A DNA stretch of 64,000 bases, taken from Margaritifera margaritifera (Eukaryota; Mollusca; Bivalvia; Unionida; Margaritiferidae). The translations under genes were made by a program, and so were the position numbers. The notes beneath the pieces were generated by a model. It was not told the DNA's origin, did not search any database, and was given only the letters and a program-made list of their open reading frames with translations. The stretch covers positions 5,486,501-5,550,500 of the forward strand of contig JAQPZY010001664.1 in NCBI GenBank assembly GCA_029931535.1, written 5' to 3'. Shown piece by piece: positions 1 through 11,818 of this stretch (positions are counted from its first letter, which is position 1; each line of letters opens with the position of its first letter).

Positions 1-43
1 TGTATGTATGTATGTATGTACGCATGTATGTATGTATGTATGT
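1..43. repeat. (TGTA)n microsatellite
   Basis: Tetranucleotide run, nearly pure apart from a CGCA variant, cut by the left edge of the window. The same motif recurs at 1360 and 10958. Confidence 0.9.
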
Positions 44-184
44 TAACTTGGGTAAATTAGTCACTTGATAGGTGTGAGTAGGTAGGTAAGCAGTTGAGTA
101 GGTTGGTATTAAAGTGTGTGTAAAATGAAATAAGCGTAGATTTCTTTAGAAAAAAAAGAAAGAAACAAACCGTTTCAGTTTTTT

Positions 185-378
185 TGCTTTTTTCACCTTT
201 TTATGTTACGTCGATTGCGCAAGAAGCTCTAACTAGTTATAGGACGCGCTCTGGATCACTTGCATGTAGGCATGATGCGGTATTTTTACCCTTAAAAGTG
301 TCACACCTAGAGATCGAACCCGCTCCAGCAGAGATGCAGAGCCAGAGTGTTGCCGCTGCACTATCCAGGCCCCACTTC
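185..378 (-). repeat. tRNA-derived SINE-like retroposon
   Basis: Read on the minus strand from about 377, the sequence has an A-box-like TAGTGCAGCGG and, about 45 bases on, a B-box GGTTCGATCTC. This is the split RNA polymerase III promoter of a tRNA-type head. It is followed by about 130 bases of unrelated body. The clover-leaf cannot be completed, so a functional tRNA is unlikely. Ends are approximate and no target-site duplication was identified. Confidence 0.5.
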
Positions 379-1359
379 AGCCTGATATTAGTAACGCAGT
401 TTGTAATAAGTATTCGTAACGCAGTTTGTAATAAATAACTTGAGGTGTGTTGGTAATAATACCGCAGAAGTAATTGATTGATATAACGATAAAAAACGTG
501 ATGATATAGAAATCCACGACATTCATTTTCTTTCAGTTACATGTAGTTAACAGATGTTGATATTCATTCTTTAAACTCATAAACTGAAACAATCATATTA
601 GAACGCATTACAACGGCGTTGGGCTGTTTTTTGTTTTTTTTTCTCGCGAAATGCTGTTTTATTTCCTCACAGCATTCATTGGTGGTGACAAAGACAAATT
701 TACAGACTCTTCTGGGAATGTGGGTACCTGTAGGGAAGACTTGCCATTTTGCCAATAATGGACTAACTAGCACAATTCACACTTGCCATTTTATCAAGAA
801 GGGACTAACTAGCACAATTCACACTTGCCATTTTATCAAGAAGGGACTAACTAGCACAATTCACACGTATTCATGTATATCTTGTTTTGTTTCATTTTTT
901 TTTATAAAAACGTTTTTTCATGTGGGTACGTGCGTGCGAACACGTATAACGTTTTGAAACTTACACCAAGATAAAGACTTCAGACTTTTCTTAATATGAT
1001 GGGATTTGGTTTAAAGATGTGTATACAATAAATGGGTGACCACATGATTCCTTGCTCATGGTGGCATCGGGTTATTCACCCGAAACGTCAGCGGTACAAA
1101 GCAAGTGCCTCAACCAGCTACAATCACCAAATCAAATTGATGCAATATGTATGTCTGTACATTATGCTTCTATATTTAGATTCAGAATATTTTTTTTACT
1201 TTTCGTTTTACTAATTTTAATTTCATTTACGACAATTTGTGTATTTAAAAAAAAACTGGAATAATTAAAATTGCCAAAATTTTACTGTATCCGTCAACAC
1301 TTGGCGGAGTCATGACACCTTTTAATTTGAAAAGAAATAAGGAAAAAAAGATAGACCGT
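379..1359. other. Gene-free AT-rich stretch with a 42-bp tandem repeat
   Basis: No coding signal. Positions 739-866 hold three copies of a 42-bp unit (ACTTGCCATTTTATCAAGAA...). Because 42 is a multiple of 3, the array makes an artificial open frame here. The rest shows nothing recognisable. Confidence 0.7.
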
Positions 1360-1550
1360 ATGTATGTATGTATGTATGTATGTATGTATGTATGTATGTA
1401 TGTATGTATGTATGTATGTATCTATGTATGTATGTATGTATGTATGTATGTATGTATGTATGTACGTATGTATGTATCTATGTATCTATGTATGTATGTA
1501 TGTATCTATGTATGTATGTATGTATGTATGTATGTATGTATGTATGTATG

Positions 1551-1584
<34 letters not shown>

Positions 1585-1640
1585 TGTATGTATGTATGTA
1601 TGTATGTATGTATGTATGTATGTATGTATGTATGTATGTA
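1360..1640. repeat. (TATG)n microsatellite
   Basis: About 280 bp of TATG with a few TATC, TACG and TATA variants. It creates open frames of MYVC repeats in all three forward frames, which are not genes. Confidence 0.97.
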
Positions 1641-2520
1641 CGGAGTTTAATAGCTAGTCAGCACAATCATGGCTATCTAGTTCCGATTAAAAGTTCCCCA
1701 AAAGCAAAAGTAAATTAGATTTATTTTAGTAATGCAAGGGACTTAACTTCTCAAATCCCCCCAGTATTGTCCCCCTCTCCCCACGTAGAGTTTCCTGTCC
1801 TAGGATAGTAACTTGCAAAAAAAATAGGTCGGCAAATCGTTTAATTTGGCAACTATTCAGTGTTACTGAAATATGGCAACAACAACACACGAAAAAATAA
1901 AATAAATAAATAAACGTACTGGATAAGGTATAGCTAGGACTAGAAAAGGTAGACAAACATTATGTTAGGAGAAAATTACACAAGGAGGACACTAGAGCGT
2001 TTGATGGGCGATTTTTTCATATTTTAACGCAATAATAGGCAGGACAAATACCCATTTACATGACCACGGATTTTTTCTTGAGTGACAGGGAATGAGGCCT
2101 TGACCCATCAATAAATAAATAAATGAATTAATAATATATGAGTATTGTATGGTACACCGATTACAACTTACAAGTGAGGTACTACATCTATTTTTTGGAA
2201 CAAACATCGAAACAATTGCACAGCAAAATTCAAGAAGAAACATGATTTTTCACTAGGATTAAGGACATCGAGATCATCAACCATTAAAGTGTATGTCAAC
2301 GTGGTCATGTAGGCGCATTTACTCAGATTAAAATAAATATTAATTGCTGTTCTAAAATTTAATATCAATATAGTTTAACCAAAGTCTAGTCAATCCTGAT
2401 TGTTAAATGATCTGCACCTTAAATGTTATTTAAAAAATGTTCCAGACGAAAATTATTGATTGTTATGGACTTTTATAATGTTAGCCAGATACTAAACTAG
2501 GTCCAAAAAAAATAAAATAG
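1641..2520. other. Gene-free AT-rich stretch
   Basis: No coding, RNA or transposon signature was seen here beyond short AT-rich simple sequence (AAATAAATAAATAA at about 1901 and 2111). Confidence 0.5.
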
Positions 2521-2778
2521 GACGTCGGGTCTATCGCGCGACATTCAATCCGGTGTGAACTGGATCACACCTTTAGGTTGACTTCGTCCAAAAATGTCAA
2601 CGTAGTTTAACATTGATTTTGCCGTTATATATTTCTCGGGGCGTGTAAATAAATATACACACCCCTAGAAACACGTACGGAAAACCTCAATATTAAAGTA
2701 AGTGGACAATTTTGGACGAGGCCAACATAAAGGTGTGATCCAGTACAAACCGGGTTGAATGTCGCGCGCTGTGATGTC
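2521..2778. mobile_element. Fold-back/MITE-like inverted repeat
   Basis: Two arms of about 65 bp (about 2535-2595 and 2710-2770) are imperfect reverse complements. Each contains GCGCGACATTCAA and CTGGATCACACCTTTA in opposite orientation. The spacer is about 115 bp and includes an AAATAAATATACAC run. No ORF. This is the structure of a small non-autonomous DNA transposon. Exact ends and target-site duplication are not resolved. Confidence 0.6.
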
Positions 2779-2818
2779 ACAATGAAAGCTACACATGTTG
2801 AAAACAAAATTTGTTTCA

Positions 2819-3282
2819 TGTAAATAGTCCATGTCGTGGCGCTCTGTAATTTTGTCTCGGTCTTAAATATATATGTCTGTACTAGCTTGAATTTCTTCGT
2901 TACGAATGTAACTCACCCAAGTGGTGAAGAAAAACTAAGAAACCTGAGTAAGGTTATCTAAGTCCTGAATACGGTCAATAGAGAAAGCGAAAGTTCTGAT
3001 TAAGAACCCCAGATTATCGATCTACTGAACAGTTATTAATGTGTTATGTACGCACTGGTGCATAATACTGTGTGTGATGTGCGCCACTGGCAATGACTCG
3101 TATATCTGCATTTTTTCCAATAAACTGTTAAACGGAGTCACGTCTTCCTTGTCCATTTTGACAGAGCTAGTAAGTTAGGAAAAGAGAAACCCTTACATAT
3201 TCCTGCGCACGAACCGTAGATCTAAGACCATGATTTACATCGCCTACACGCTGCACAAGTGTGGCAGACGCTTCCCGCAACA
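2819..3282 (+). mobile_element. LTR-like direct repeat, copy 1
   Basis: This segment is similar over its whole length to 4789-5594. It begins TGTAAATAGTCC and ends near CA. It holds a polyadenylation signal (CCAATAAACTG, about 3117) in its 3' third, as an LTR R region does. Just after it comes TTTTGGTGTCAGCATTGG (about 3285-3302), which resembles the leader just inside many Gypsy-type LTRs. No gag or pol survives, so the LTR reading is an inference. A segmental duplication is the alternative. Confidence 0.5.
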
Positions 3283-3435
3283 TAATTTTGGTGTCAGCAT
3301 TGGAGCAGGCCAGATGGGACGGGCTGAGTAGGAGAAGCCAGGTGCGACCATTGTAACGCAGACTGGTTAAATACACGAAGAGAACAATATAACATTTCCA
3401 GAGATTTTCAGTTTCCAAGATAGCAAACATTTTGT

Positions 3436-3639
3436 CAGTGGCAACGCTAGGGTTAGAGGCGCCCGGGAGCGGTTTCTAATTAATAGCGCCCATACAGAGG
3501 CGCCCGGGGGCAATGTTCTTTAGTGGCGCCTCTACTTTGCCACAGAGAACAGTTTTGATGTCAGTTGCCAACTTCCAACCCCAGTTTTAAAATAGCTACA
3601 GACCGCCCCCCCCCCCCCCCCCCCGTCGCTCCGCCACTG
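3436..3639. mobile_element. hAT miniature element (MITE) with perfect 8-bp TSD
   Basis: The ends are CAGTGGCAACGC on the left and, reverse-complemented, CAGTGGCGGAGC on the right, a standard hAT terminus. CATTTTGT is present directly before (3428-3435) and after (3640-3647) as an exact 8-bp target-site duplication. It is 204 bp long, non-coding, and has an 18-19 C run near its right end. It lies inside the degraded interior of the LTR-like element. Confidence 0.85.
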
Positions 3640-4788
3640 CATTTTGTATTTAACTCAGAATAAACAAGTAAAGCAAACCAGTACGCTCTTCTCCCAATGA
3701 GCTTATGCTTTTAGTTTTTAATTATCAGCTTCTTGTCAGCTGTCACACAATGATGGATTTTAAAAAGTCAAGAGAGTACGAATAATAGCAGGTTTTTTGT
3801 CTCTGCAGTTTTGTTGTTGTCGTTGTTGTTTTGTTTTTTTTTGTTGGGGGGGGGGTATTTTGTTCGTTTGTTGTTGTTTTTTTTTGGTGTTTTTTTGCGT
3901 TCTCTTGTTAGAGTCCAAATTTTCTGTGTGCAAATTTTCAAAGTCCACATTCTAAGTGTGTGGATTGTTAAAGACCACATTTTCCCCTCTTTAGAGTGTT
4001 CATTCACAGGCTGTTTTTTTTTTGTTTCCTAAGTCCAATTTTTTCCATTATATTTCCACGTGATGTGCATCATGATACTCTCGTGGTGCAAGTCTCCATG
4101 TGATTTCAGTGTTACTTTCCATGCTCAAAATACGTGTTAGAAGGTGTACATTTTTTTTGTCCATGAAGTTTCCATCTTATTTCCATGTACTTCCTTTTGA
4201 CTATATTGAAAAGTTACGGAAGTTTCATGGAGATATGTATGAACATGGAACACTGTGGTGCGGGAAGTCCAAGTCAGAAGGGTTGAACTCTCACAGCCTC
4301 ATTAATATGAGTCAGAGAGGACACAAACTGGACTCAGAATTGTTCATGCCATGTCATGTTGGGACCCCCTTCGCTTGCACACGGGAAAGACGGATCCAGT
4401 TCAAGAAGGTACAATTGTGCGGTTACGGGAGGTGAAAGAGACTGAATTGGCAGGATTTCATGTAAACTATAAGTTTATGATATATTCAGCGGACATATAT
4501 TGTACAAGTTTTCTTGTATTGTTTAATTCATGTAGACTTTCGCTTATATTCAACCGGAAACAGTGCTATATTTCTGGATAATTTAATGTTTGACTTGGGA
4601 CTGTAAGGCTTTTATTCAGTGTTATTCACTGGCATTTTAATTTATAACTTCTTTAAATCGCACACTGATTCGGAACGAATTGAATGGAGATGTGGGTAAT
4701 GTTATGAAGTGGTTTACATTTACTTTGGATACTTAAAATTTAAGAATTAGTCCCCTGACACTGAGTATGAGTTATCGTTCTGGTTTAA
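3640..4788. other. Degraded interior between the LTR-like repeats
   Basis: T-rich, gene-free DNA. Short open frames at 3811-4032 and 4100-4435 have no recognisable domain. If the flanking repeats are LTRs, the original gag-pol interior has been lost or decayed beyond recognition. Confidence 0.4.
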
Positions 4789-5594
4789 TGAATATAGTCC
4801 CTATCGTAGCGCTGCAATTTTATCACTTGATCGTTTAGTTTGTTTGTTGTTTGTTTTTTGTTTTTTTGGTTTTAACGGCAATTTTAACGCACTGTAGGCT
4901 ATATCATACAGAGGAAATGGGAGCTAAGTGCCTTTCCCAAGGATACACCGTGGCAGTCGACCCGGACTGGCTTAGGCGGATATTTAATCCGCTACCCTAG
5001 GATTACGAGTCCGACGCTCTACCAACTGAGCTACCGCGGTTCCCTGGCCGTTTAGTATAATTGTCTGTACTAGTTTTAATTTCTTAAGTTACAAATGTAA
5101 GTCACCAGAGTTCGCAAGAACAACTCTAACTTATTTCTGAAGAAGAACTATCAAACCTTAATGTGTTTATCTAAGTCCTGAATATGGATCAGAAAACTAT
5201 CAAACCTGAATACGGCCCCGAGAAACAGCGAAAGTCTTAAATACGGCCCCGAGAGACAGCGAAAGTCATGAATACGGCCCCGAGACGCAGCTAAAGTTCT
5301 GAATAAGAACGCCTTAGTATCGATCTACTGAATAATTATTAATGTGCTGCGTACGCAGTGGTACATGCGACTGTGCTTTACGACTGTATGTGATGCGCGC
5401 CACTGGTTGGGCTGGTATCGCTGTATTTTTCCAATAAACAGTTAAATGAGGTCAGATCTTCCTCGTCCATTTTGATAGAGTTAGTTAATTAGGGCAAGTA
5501 AAACTCTTACACACTCCTGCTAATGAACAGTAGTTCTAAGACCCAGATTTACTTCGCATAACATGCTACACAAATATTGCAGACGCATCCCACA
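4789..5594 (+). mobile_element. LTR-like direct repeat, copy 2, interrupted by a SINE
   Basis: Homologous to 2819-3282 (both share the TCTGTACTAG block, TATCGATCTACTGAA and the CCAATAAAC signal). It is enlarged by a SINE insertion at 4840-5048 and by three copies of a ~31-bp unit (TACGGCCCCGAGA..., about 5209-5290). It ends next to a (TAA)n run. Confidence 0.5.
4840..5048 (-). mobile_element. tRNA-derived SINE with TSD
   Basis: Read on minus from 5048 there is a tRNA-like head: CCGCGGTAGCTCAGTTGG (A box), a loop reading ACTCGTAA, and a degenerate T arm. A body with GGAAAGGCACTTAGCTCCCA follows, then an AAAAAACAAAAAACAAAC tail. CGTTTAGT occurs on both sides (4832-4839 and 5049-5056) as an 8-bp target-site duplication. 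The same family recurs at 56406-56572 on the plus strand. Confidence 0.85.
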
Positions 5595-5604
5595 CCACCA
5601 CCAC

Positions 5605-5643
<39 letters not shown>

Positions 5644-5658
5644 CAATAATAATAATAA
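5605..5658. repeat. (TAA)n microsatellite
   Basis: About 54 bp of TAA with one GAC interruption. It encodes only artificial poly-Ile or poly-Tyr frames. Confidence 0.95.
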
Positions 5659-5949
5659 AGGCAAAGAAGAAGAAATATTACAATATTGTAAACAAGGTAA
5701 TCACTTCTATGCGAACCACTGACAGGTATACAGAGAACTGTGATTACAGAGGAAGCATTTGAAGTTGAATAAGAAGATGCCCCATAATAAAAACGGAGTC
5801 CCCATTTAAACAGTTTCATTGTGGCCCCATTTATACTATTATGCTCCTTTTCAAAGTCTTCCTAATTATGGGGACTCGATGTTTCAAGCCGATTGTTATG
5901 CTACGATGCAACCTGTTCTTTGTGCTATCTGTGCTTCCTAGAGCTAACG

Positions 5950-6174
5950 TTAACCGTTCTCGAATATACAACACACCAGGGCAGATATTCTCTTATTTGA
6001 TTTTAATGACATTCTTTTTCTAACTACATGTAGTGCATAGTAATGTGTATAATCCCTTTCTTGTGACCTGCTCTTAAAGTAGCACTCCATCAATGTCTTG
6101 TTTTCTTCTATATTCCACCTCCTCATTTGCCTTGCAGTTGTGGCATGACGACCGAGTGGCGCCCGCTTCACCAC
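5950..6174 (-). pseudogene. Non-LTR retrotransposon (LINE) ORF fragment, Myb/SANT-like segment
   Basis: The minus frame reads RQMRRWNIEENKTLMECYFK. This closely follows the RRWT-EEN--LMECYYKS block that precedes the reverse transcriptase in many animal LINE polyproteins (family knowledge). The C-terminal half loses similarity and the frame ends quickly. No reverse-transcriptase motifs are adjacent, so it is a truncated fossil. The assignment rests on one block and is tentative. Confidence 0.45.
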
Positions 6175-6529
6175 GACAACTTTGCGAGATGAGAGATTTC
6201 CTCTTTAAGAACCAACCTACTTTATCCGTTAACAGTTGCTTGCAATGTGATTAAATTCTAGATCTAGTTAGATGAGACAGGCAGCAATAAAGTTCATGTT
6301 CTGCCAATCATTAGAATTGATGGTCCACTTATTTGTAATAACATATCAGAATAATAGTTGGGTTTCATGTTAGGGATAGTTATCGTTAAACGCAATATGT
6401 TCCGAATGAAGTTTTTCACTTTCATAAATGTGAAAGCTGTAATTTTATTGGTGAATCGAAATGTCAACAGAAAATGACATCGTATCAGTGTCCGTTGAAT
6501 CTCCGTAATGTCGGAGATCCCGATTTTAA

Positions 6530-7490
6530 TCAGATTGTGGTTGTTTCTGGTTTGGAATTTCCAAGTCTGGTCAAAATCGGAACGGAAATATGGATTCCAG
6601 AGCAGTAACAGTTAGCCAATCAGATGCAAGATCACCTGATTAATATGCATGAATCTATCTCATTATAGAACTCGTCTGAAATCTTGATGATATTGCCCCA
6701 TATTTAAAATCTGATTGAACTTGGATCAGAAATATAGTCTCAATAGTGGTTACAAGCTCAGTCAATCAGATGCAAGATCTTTTCATTAATATGCGTAAAT
6801 CTTTCTCATAATAAAACTCATTTGATATTATGTTAACCTGTTTGATAATCTTATGTCAGAAAAAGAGTCACAGAATTGTTGACAAGCTCAGTCAATCATA
6901 CGCAGGTTTGTCTCATTAATCTCATAACTGTACTCGTCCGAGATCCTGATGGTTTAAGTCTATTTACCAGGTTTAATAAAAATCGGATCAGAAATACAGT
7001 CTCTGGTGGGGGGTAACAAGCTCAGCAAATTAGATACAAGATAACTCGTTAATATGCGTGGATCTCGTCTCATTATCGAACTCTTCCGAGATCTTGACGA
7101 TATAAATCCATATTTTTATTTTTTTATTTTTTATTGAACACAAGTTGTCAGGATTTTACATATTCCCCTACATACCACCTGACCTAGTGTAAATTAGTTT
7201 GCATCCTGATCATTACATGTGTTCTCTTGCTTAGACACAACACACACAGACACACACACGGACACATACATCCACAATTATTGTACACAAAGACACACTT
7301 GCATACAAAACCCCAAGGTGTTTTTAAATTGCCTGTTTATTTGTTGTTGTTGTTGTTTTGTTTGTTTTGTTTTTTCTTTTTAAAAAAATCATGTACCAAA
7401 AGTTGACAGTAGGGTCCACTTTTTCTTAAATCCATATTTCAAGTTTGATCAAAATCAGACGAAAATATGGCCTCCAGTGTGGTAGGAACC
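6530..7490. repeat. Degenerate ~130-bp tandem repeat array
   Basis: About five diverged units share TTGATGATAT...CCATATTT, GATCAGAAATA and CAAGCTCAGTCAATCAGA...CATTAATATGC. The last unit is split by the insertion at 7116-7426. No coding potential. Confidence 0.6.
7116..7426 (-). mobile_element. Retroposon insertion with 13-bp TSD
   Basis: TAAATCCATATTT occurs at 7103-7115 and again at 7427-7439, flanking 311 bp. The left boundary starts with a T-rich run (TTTTTTATTTTTTATT), the complement of an A-rich tail, so the element lies on the minus strand. The body carries CA-rich simple sequence but no recognised tRNA head. It is probably a LINE 3' end or an unclassified SINE. Confidence 0.6.
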
Positions 7491-8018
7491 ATTTGTTGAT
7501 GGACGCAAGATGGTCTAGCCAGGTGAGCTGAAATCGACACGACAAACTCGCCCTAGCCGTCCACTGGCAACTAAGAAATATGGAACTGTGTGCACTTGAC
7601 ATAAGTACTACGTACGATCACTAGGCAGGAAAGTATCTGAGAACAGCAAGGCCAAAATACTGTGGGATTTCAGCGTCCAGACCAAGCACAAGATGCAGCA
7701 TATGAGACCAGGAATAGTACTGACTGACAAAGAGAGGACTTACATCGTAGACCTTGTAGTATCAGTGACCTGGCAAGAGAACAAAAAGGGGAAGACATCG
7801 AAGTAATGGGAATTTAACATTACAGCTGTCACTATGGAGGTATATAGAAATTTAACATGTGTCGGGGGTCGGAGGGTGGTGACGATATGGAGGTTATGGG
7901 AATTGAAAATTTAGCGTTTTGATTGGAATGTGGTCATTGGGAAGTGAACATTATGTTTGGGAGGGTATAGCACACTATGGAAATTTTAACATGACGAGTG
8001 ATACTATGGGGGTCTATG

Positions 8019-8192
8019 CATGGGCGTAGCAAGATATTTTGCCCCTCCCCCTCCCCGCAAAACTTAATTTATGGGGCCTTCTCCCAATGAAAAAAGTTGT
8101 TTTAGGGAATTTTGACCACCCGCTGGGCCTGGCCCCTCTATCCCCCCCCCCGGCAGTTGTTCGGGGTGGCTTGGGCGGTTGCCACACCACTG
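8019..8192. mobile_element. hAT miniature element with 8-bp TSD
   Basis: GGTCTATG precedes (8011-8018) and follows (8193-8200) the 174-bp element. The termini are CATGGGCGTAGCAAG and, reverse-complemented, CAGTGGTGTGGCAAC, an imperfect hAT-type inverted repeat. C-rich and non-coding. Confidence 0.75.
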
Positions 8193-8311
8193 GGTCTATG
8201 GAAATTTAACATTACGGATGTCCCTATGGAGTCCGATCAGAATTTCACATTACGTTTGCGACAGAATAGACTTTACTGGGAACTGAACATTACGTTTCGG
8301 ACAATACAGAC

Positions 8312-8421
8312 CAGGGGTGTCAAACTCATTTGCTATGGCGGGCCAGATTTGCTATAAATAATAATAAATAATAATAATAAATAATGAGTCTGGCCCGCGG
8401 GCCGTATGTTTGACACCCCTG
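8312..8421. mobile_element. hAT miniature element (CAGGGGTGTC termini)
   Basis: 110-bp hairpin with CAGGGGTGTCAAACT at one end and its reverse complement at the other, inner GGGCCAGA/TCTGGCCC pairing, and an (AAT)n centre. The flanks ATACAGAC (8304-8311) and ATATAGAC (8422-8429) form an 8-bp target-site duplication with one mismatch. These are classic hAT termini known from many animals. Confidence 0.88.
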
Positions 8422-9131
8422 ATATAGACACTAACGAGAACTTAACATTACGTTTGGGCCACCAAAGAATCCTATAGAAACTTAACATTACGTTTGGGCC
8501 ACCAAAGAATCCTATAGAAACTTAACTTTACGTTTGGGCCACCAAAGAATCCTATAGAAACTTAACATTACGTTTGGGCCAACAAAGAATCCTATAGAAA
8601 CTTAACATTACGTTTTTTGCTTGTTTGTTTCTTTTTGAGTGGGGTGGGGGGGGGGTGAGAAGGAGGGGAGGGGGGCTACTATACAGTCATGTGGGAATTT
8701 AACATTACGGATGTAACTATGTGGGATCTATGAAAATGTTAACATCATGACGTCTGTCACTATTTGGGTCTATGGGCATATTTAACATTATTGATGTCCC
8801 TATGGGGTCCTATGGAAATTTAACATTACAGTCCATTTACAGACAAGAACTACACTGAAATTTACTAATATTTTGTCGTTTCTTCGAGATTCGTTGAAAG
8901 TGCTGCTTCACATATTGGTAATCAAAAATAGTTTGTGGGCAGACATTGTTATTTTTTTTTTTTTTTCTTTTTTCTTTATTTCTTTATTAATTTTTTTCGT
9001 TTTTAATGGTATTTTGACGTTAATAATAATAATATTAATAATAATAATATTATTTTTCACTATGATGAAATACTCTAAACTTGTAAATGTTACCAATTTA
9101 TAAAAAGTTAAAAAGAATAAGCTCATAACGC

Positions 9132-9520
9132 CAAGAACGTATTATCATGAATTATTAGTTATTATCATGAATTATTAGTTATTATCATTGTCATTATTAG
9201 TTATTATCATTGTCATTATTAGTTATTATCATTGTCATTATTAGTTATTATCATTGTCATTATTAGTTATTATCATGAATTATTAGTTTTTATAATTGTC
9301 ATTATTAGTTATTATCATTGTCATTATTAGTTATTATCATTGTCATTATTAGTTATTATCATTGTCATTATTAGTTATTATCATGAATTATTAGTTATTA
9401 TCATGAATTATTAGTTATTATCATTGTCATTATTAGTTATTATCATGAATTATTAGTTATTATCATTGTCATTATTAGTTATTATCATTGTCATTATTAG
9501 TTATTATCATGAATTATTAG
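9132..9520. repeat. ~20-22-bp tandem array
   Basis: Alternating units of TTATTAGTTATTATCATTGTCA and TTATTAGTTATTATCATGAA run for about 390 bp. Non-coding. Confidence 0.9.
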
Positions 9521-10117
9521 TTGACAAATAACTCTCAATGAACCTTTCTGAAGAAGTTCATAAAATATTTAAAAGTCTGCACGCTGTGAACTTAATACTT
9601 TTTCAACTGTTATCATAGCATTTGATTTTTCATGGAATATAGTATATCGCCTATTTGAAATAAGACAAGATTCATGTAGAGCGTCCGTTTGGATCCGTGA
9701 CAAACTTGTTTCTTTTTAATTGCGTTCTTTTAAACAAAATAAAAATGTTTCTTTGCATCTATTGTCACGGGGAACGGACTGAAAACAGGAGGATATTAGG
9801 TTACTATCAGAGTTAGACACTTAATAAAGAATTTTAATATGGCCTCCCATTCTTTTACATTTATAAATAAATTCTGATATATCCCGTAGCACGTCATGGT
9901 AAACATACAAAACCGTATCTATGCTGACATATATAAAGTATACAGCTTGGTCCTTTAGCAATGGGTTAGATGTATTCAGACGTGATAACACTGATATTTG
10001 AATACGAGTAACAAGTCCTTGGGTCCAAACGTAAGCTTCTTTTGGTCGTAAGGTAAAACGAACTGTCGCATTAACAATGAAAATTAGATGTATACTAAGC
10101 TTATAATAGGTCTACAC
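9521..10117. other. Gene-free stretch
   Basis: No coding frame, repeat structure or RNA gene was recognised here. Confidence 0.5.
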
Positions 10118-10212
10118 TGATCCCAATGACCAAATACACTGATCTCACTGACCAAATACACTAATCCCAATGACCAGATACACTAATCCCAATGACCAGA
10201 TACACTGATCTT
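10118..10212. repeat. 22-bp tandem repeat
   Basis: Four to five units of CCAATGACCAGATACACTAA type. Confidence 0.8.
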
Positions 10213-10352
10213 AAGACTATCTAATTCACAATTAATGTGATATGAAACAGCCTACTATTTATAGGATGACGATAGGTTTATTAAATGCTTGATTAATAGC
10301 TTTGTTTTTGATAGGTACGCGATACATTCTTACATTCTTTTTACAGAAATCC

Positions 10353-10957
<605 letters not shown>

Positions 10958-10984
10958 ATGTATGTATGTATATATGTATGTATG

Positions 10985-11018
<34 letters not shown>

Positions 11019-11105
11019 TGTATGTATGTATGTATGTATGTATGTATGTATGTATGTATGTATGTATGTATGTATGTATGTATGTATGTATGTATGTATG
11101 TATGA
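10958..11105. repeat. (TATG)n microsatellite
   Basis: Tetranucleotide run of about 148 bp with two TATA variants near its start. Confidence 0.97.
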
Positions 11106-11264
11106 ATTTTTGCTATATTGGATGGTATAATTCTTGTTGATAGTAACTTGCGTCACAAGATAATTTCACAAAAAAATTTAATATCAATTCATCGATCACT
11201 TTAAAAGCGGTTGATGCAGTCGTGACTACGTGCTTTTTAAATTCTGAGAGTAGCCATGCCCAAC

Positions 11265-11482
11265 AAGGCATTTTATACAGGACAGTAACAGGGTTATCAA
11301 AAAGGCATTTTATACAGAACAGTAACAGGGTTATCAAAAAGGCATTTTATACAGAACAGTAACAGGGTTATCAAAAAGGCATTTTATACAGAACAGTAAC
11401 AGGGTTATCAAAAAGGCATTTTATACAGAACAGTAACAGGGTTATCAGCAAGGCATTTTAAACAGGACAGTAACAGGGTTAT
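11265..11482. repeat. 37-bp tandem repeat, six copies
   Basis: Units begin AAGGCATTTTATACAG and contain ACAGTAACAGGGTTAT. Copies start at 11265, 11302, 11339, 11376, 11413 and 11450 with few differences. The array lies just upstream of the broken ORF at 11528. Confidence 0.9.
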
Positions 11483-11527
11483 AATTTGGATAAAACAGAC
11501 AGTGTCACAGCAGTAACCCTAGGAGGG

Positions 11528-11818
11528 ATGGTGGTCTTGAAACAAACAATAACAGTACCATTGCTGGACTACGATGATTTCAAAAAGAAGCAAGAAAAAG
11601 AGTTTCAAATATTTGTACGAAGTCAAACGGAGTAAGAAGCTGCTTTTCTAAAGTATCAGGAAGAAGAGAAGAGAAAACGAGACATGAAAACGACTGTCAG
11701 TGTTCAACAGAGTGAGAGTAATGAAACCGTGCGTATAAACCAGATCCTAACGGAACTGAAAGAGACGAGAACATTATATCAAACCGCTTTAGCCAAGTCT
11801 AAGGAAAATAAAACATAA
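11528..11818 (+). pseudogene. Broken ~96-codon ORF with charged coiled-coil-like content
   Basis: One frame runs from ATG at 11528 to TAA at 11816. A single in-frame TAA at 11633 interrupts it. The product starts MVVLKQTITVPLLDYDDFKK and is rich in Glu and Lys with heptad-like spacing in its second half. I do not recognise it. It sits between a tandem array and the fossil Polinton genes and could be one of that element's minor ORFs or an unrelated relic. It is not tied to any protein family by motif. Confidence 0.35.

Larger units (their letters stand above)
7800..8830. repeat. ~40-bp satellite-like field (CATTACG...CTATGG units)
   Basis: Degenerate units containing AATTTAACATTACG and CTATGG recur throughout. 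They are interrupted by two hAT miniatures. A cleaner sub-array at 8450-8612 has four to five nearly identical 40-bp units containing CGTTTGGGCCACCAAAG. A reverse-oriented stray copy lies at about 17735-17810. Confidence 0.75.

Noticed and set aside
1312..1718. Three overlapping ~100-codon forward frames rich in MYVC
   Set aside because: Translation of the (TATG)n microsatellite; the same applies at 10810-11156.
4973..5046. tRNA-like sequence considered as a tRNA gene
   Set aside because: It continues into a SINE body and A-rich tail with a TSD, and the T arm is degenerate. The same applies at 58473.
9132..9520. Regular repeats considered as a CRISPR array
   Set aside because: Units are contiguous with no unique spacers; a eukaryotic minisatellite.
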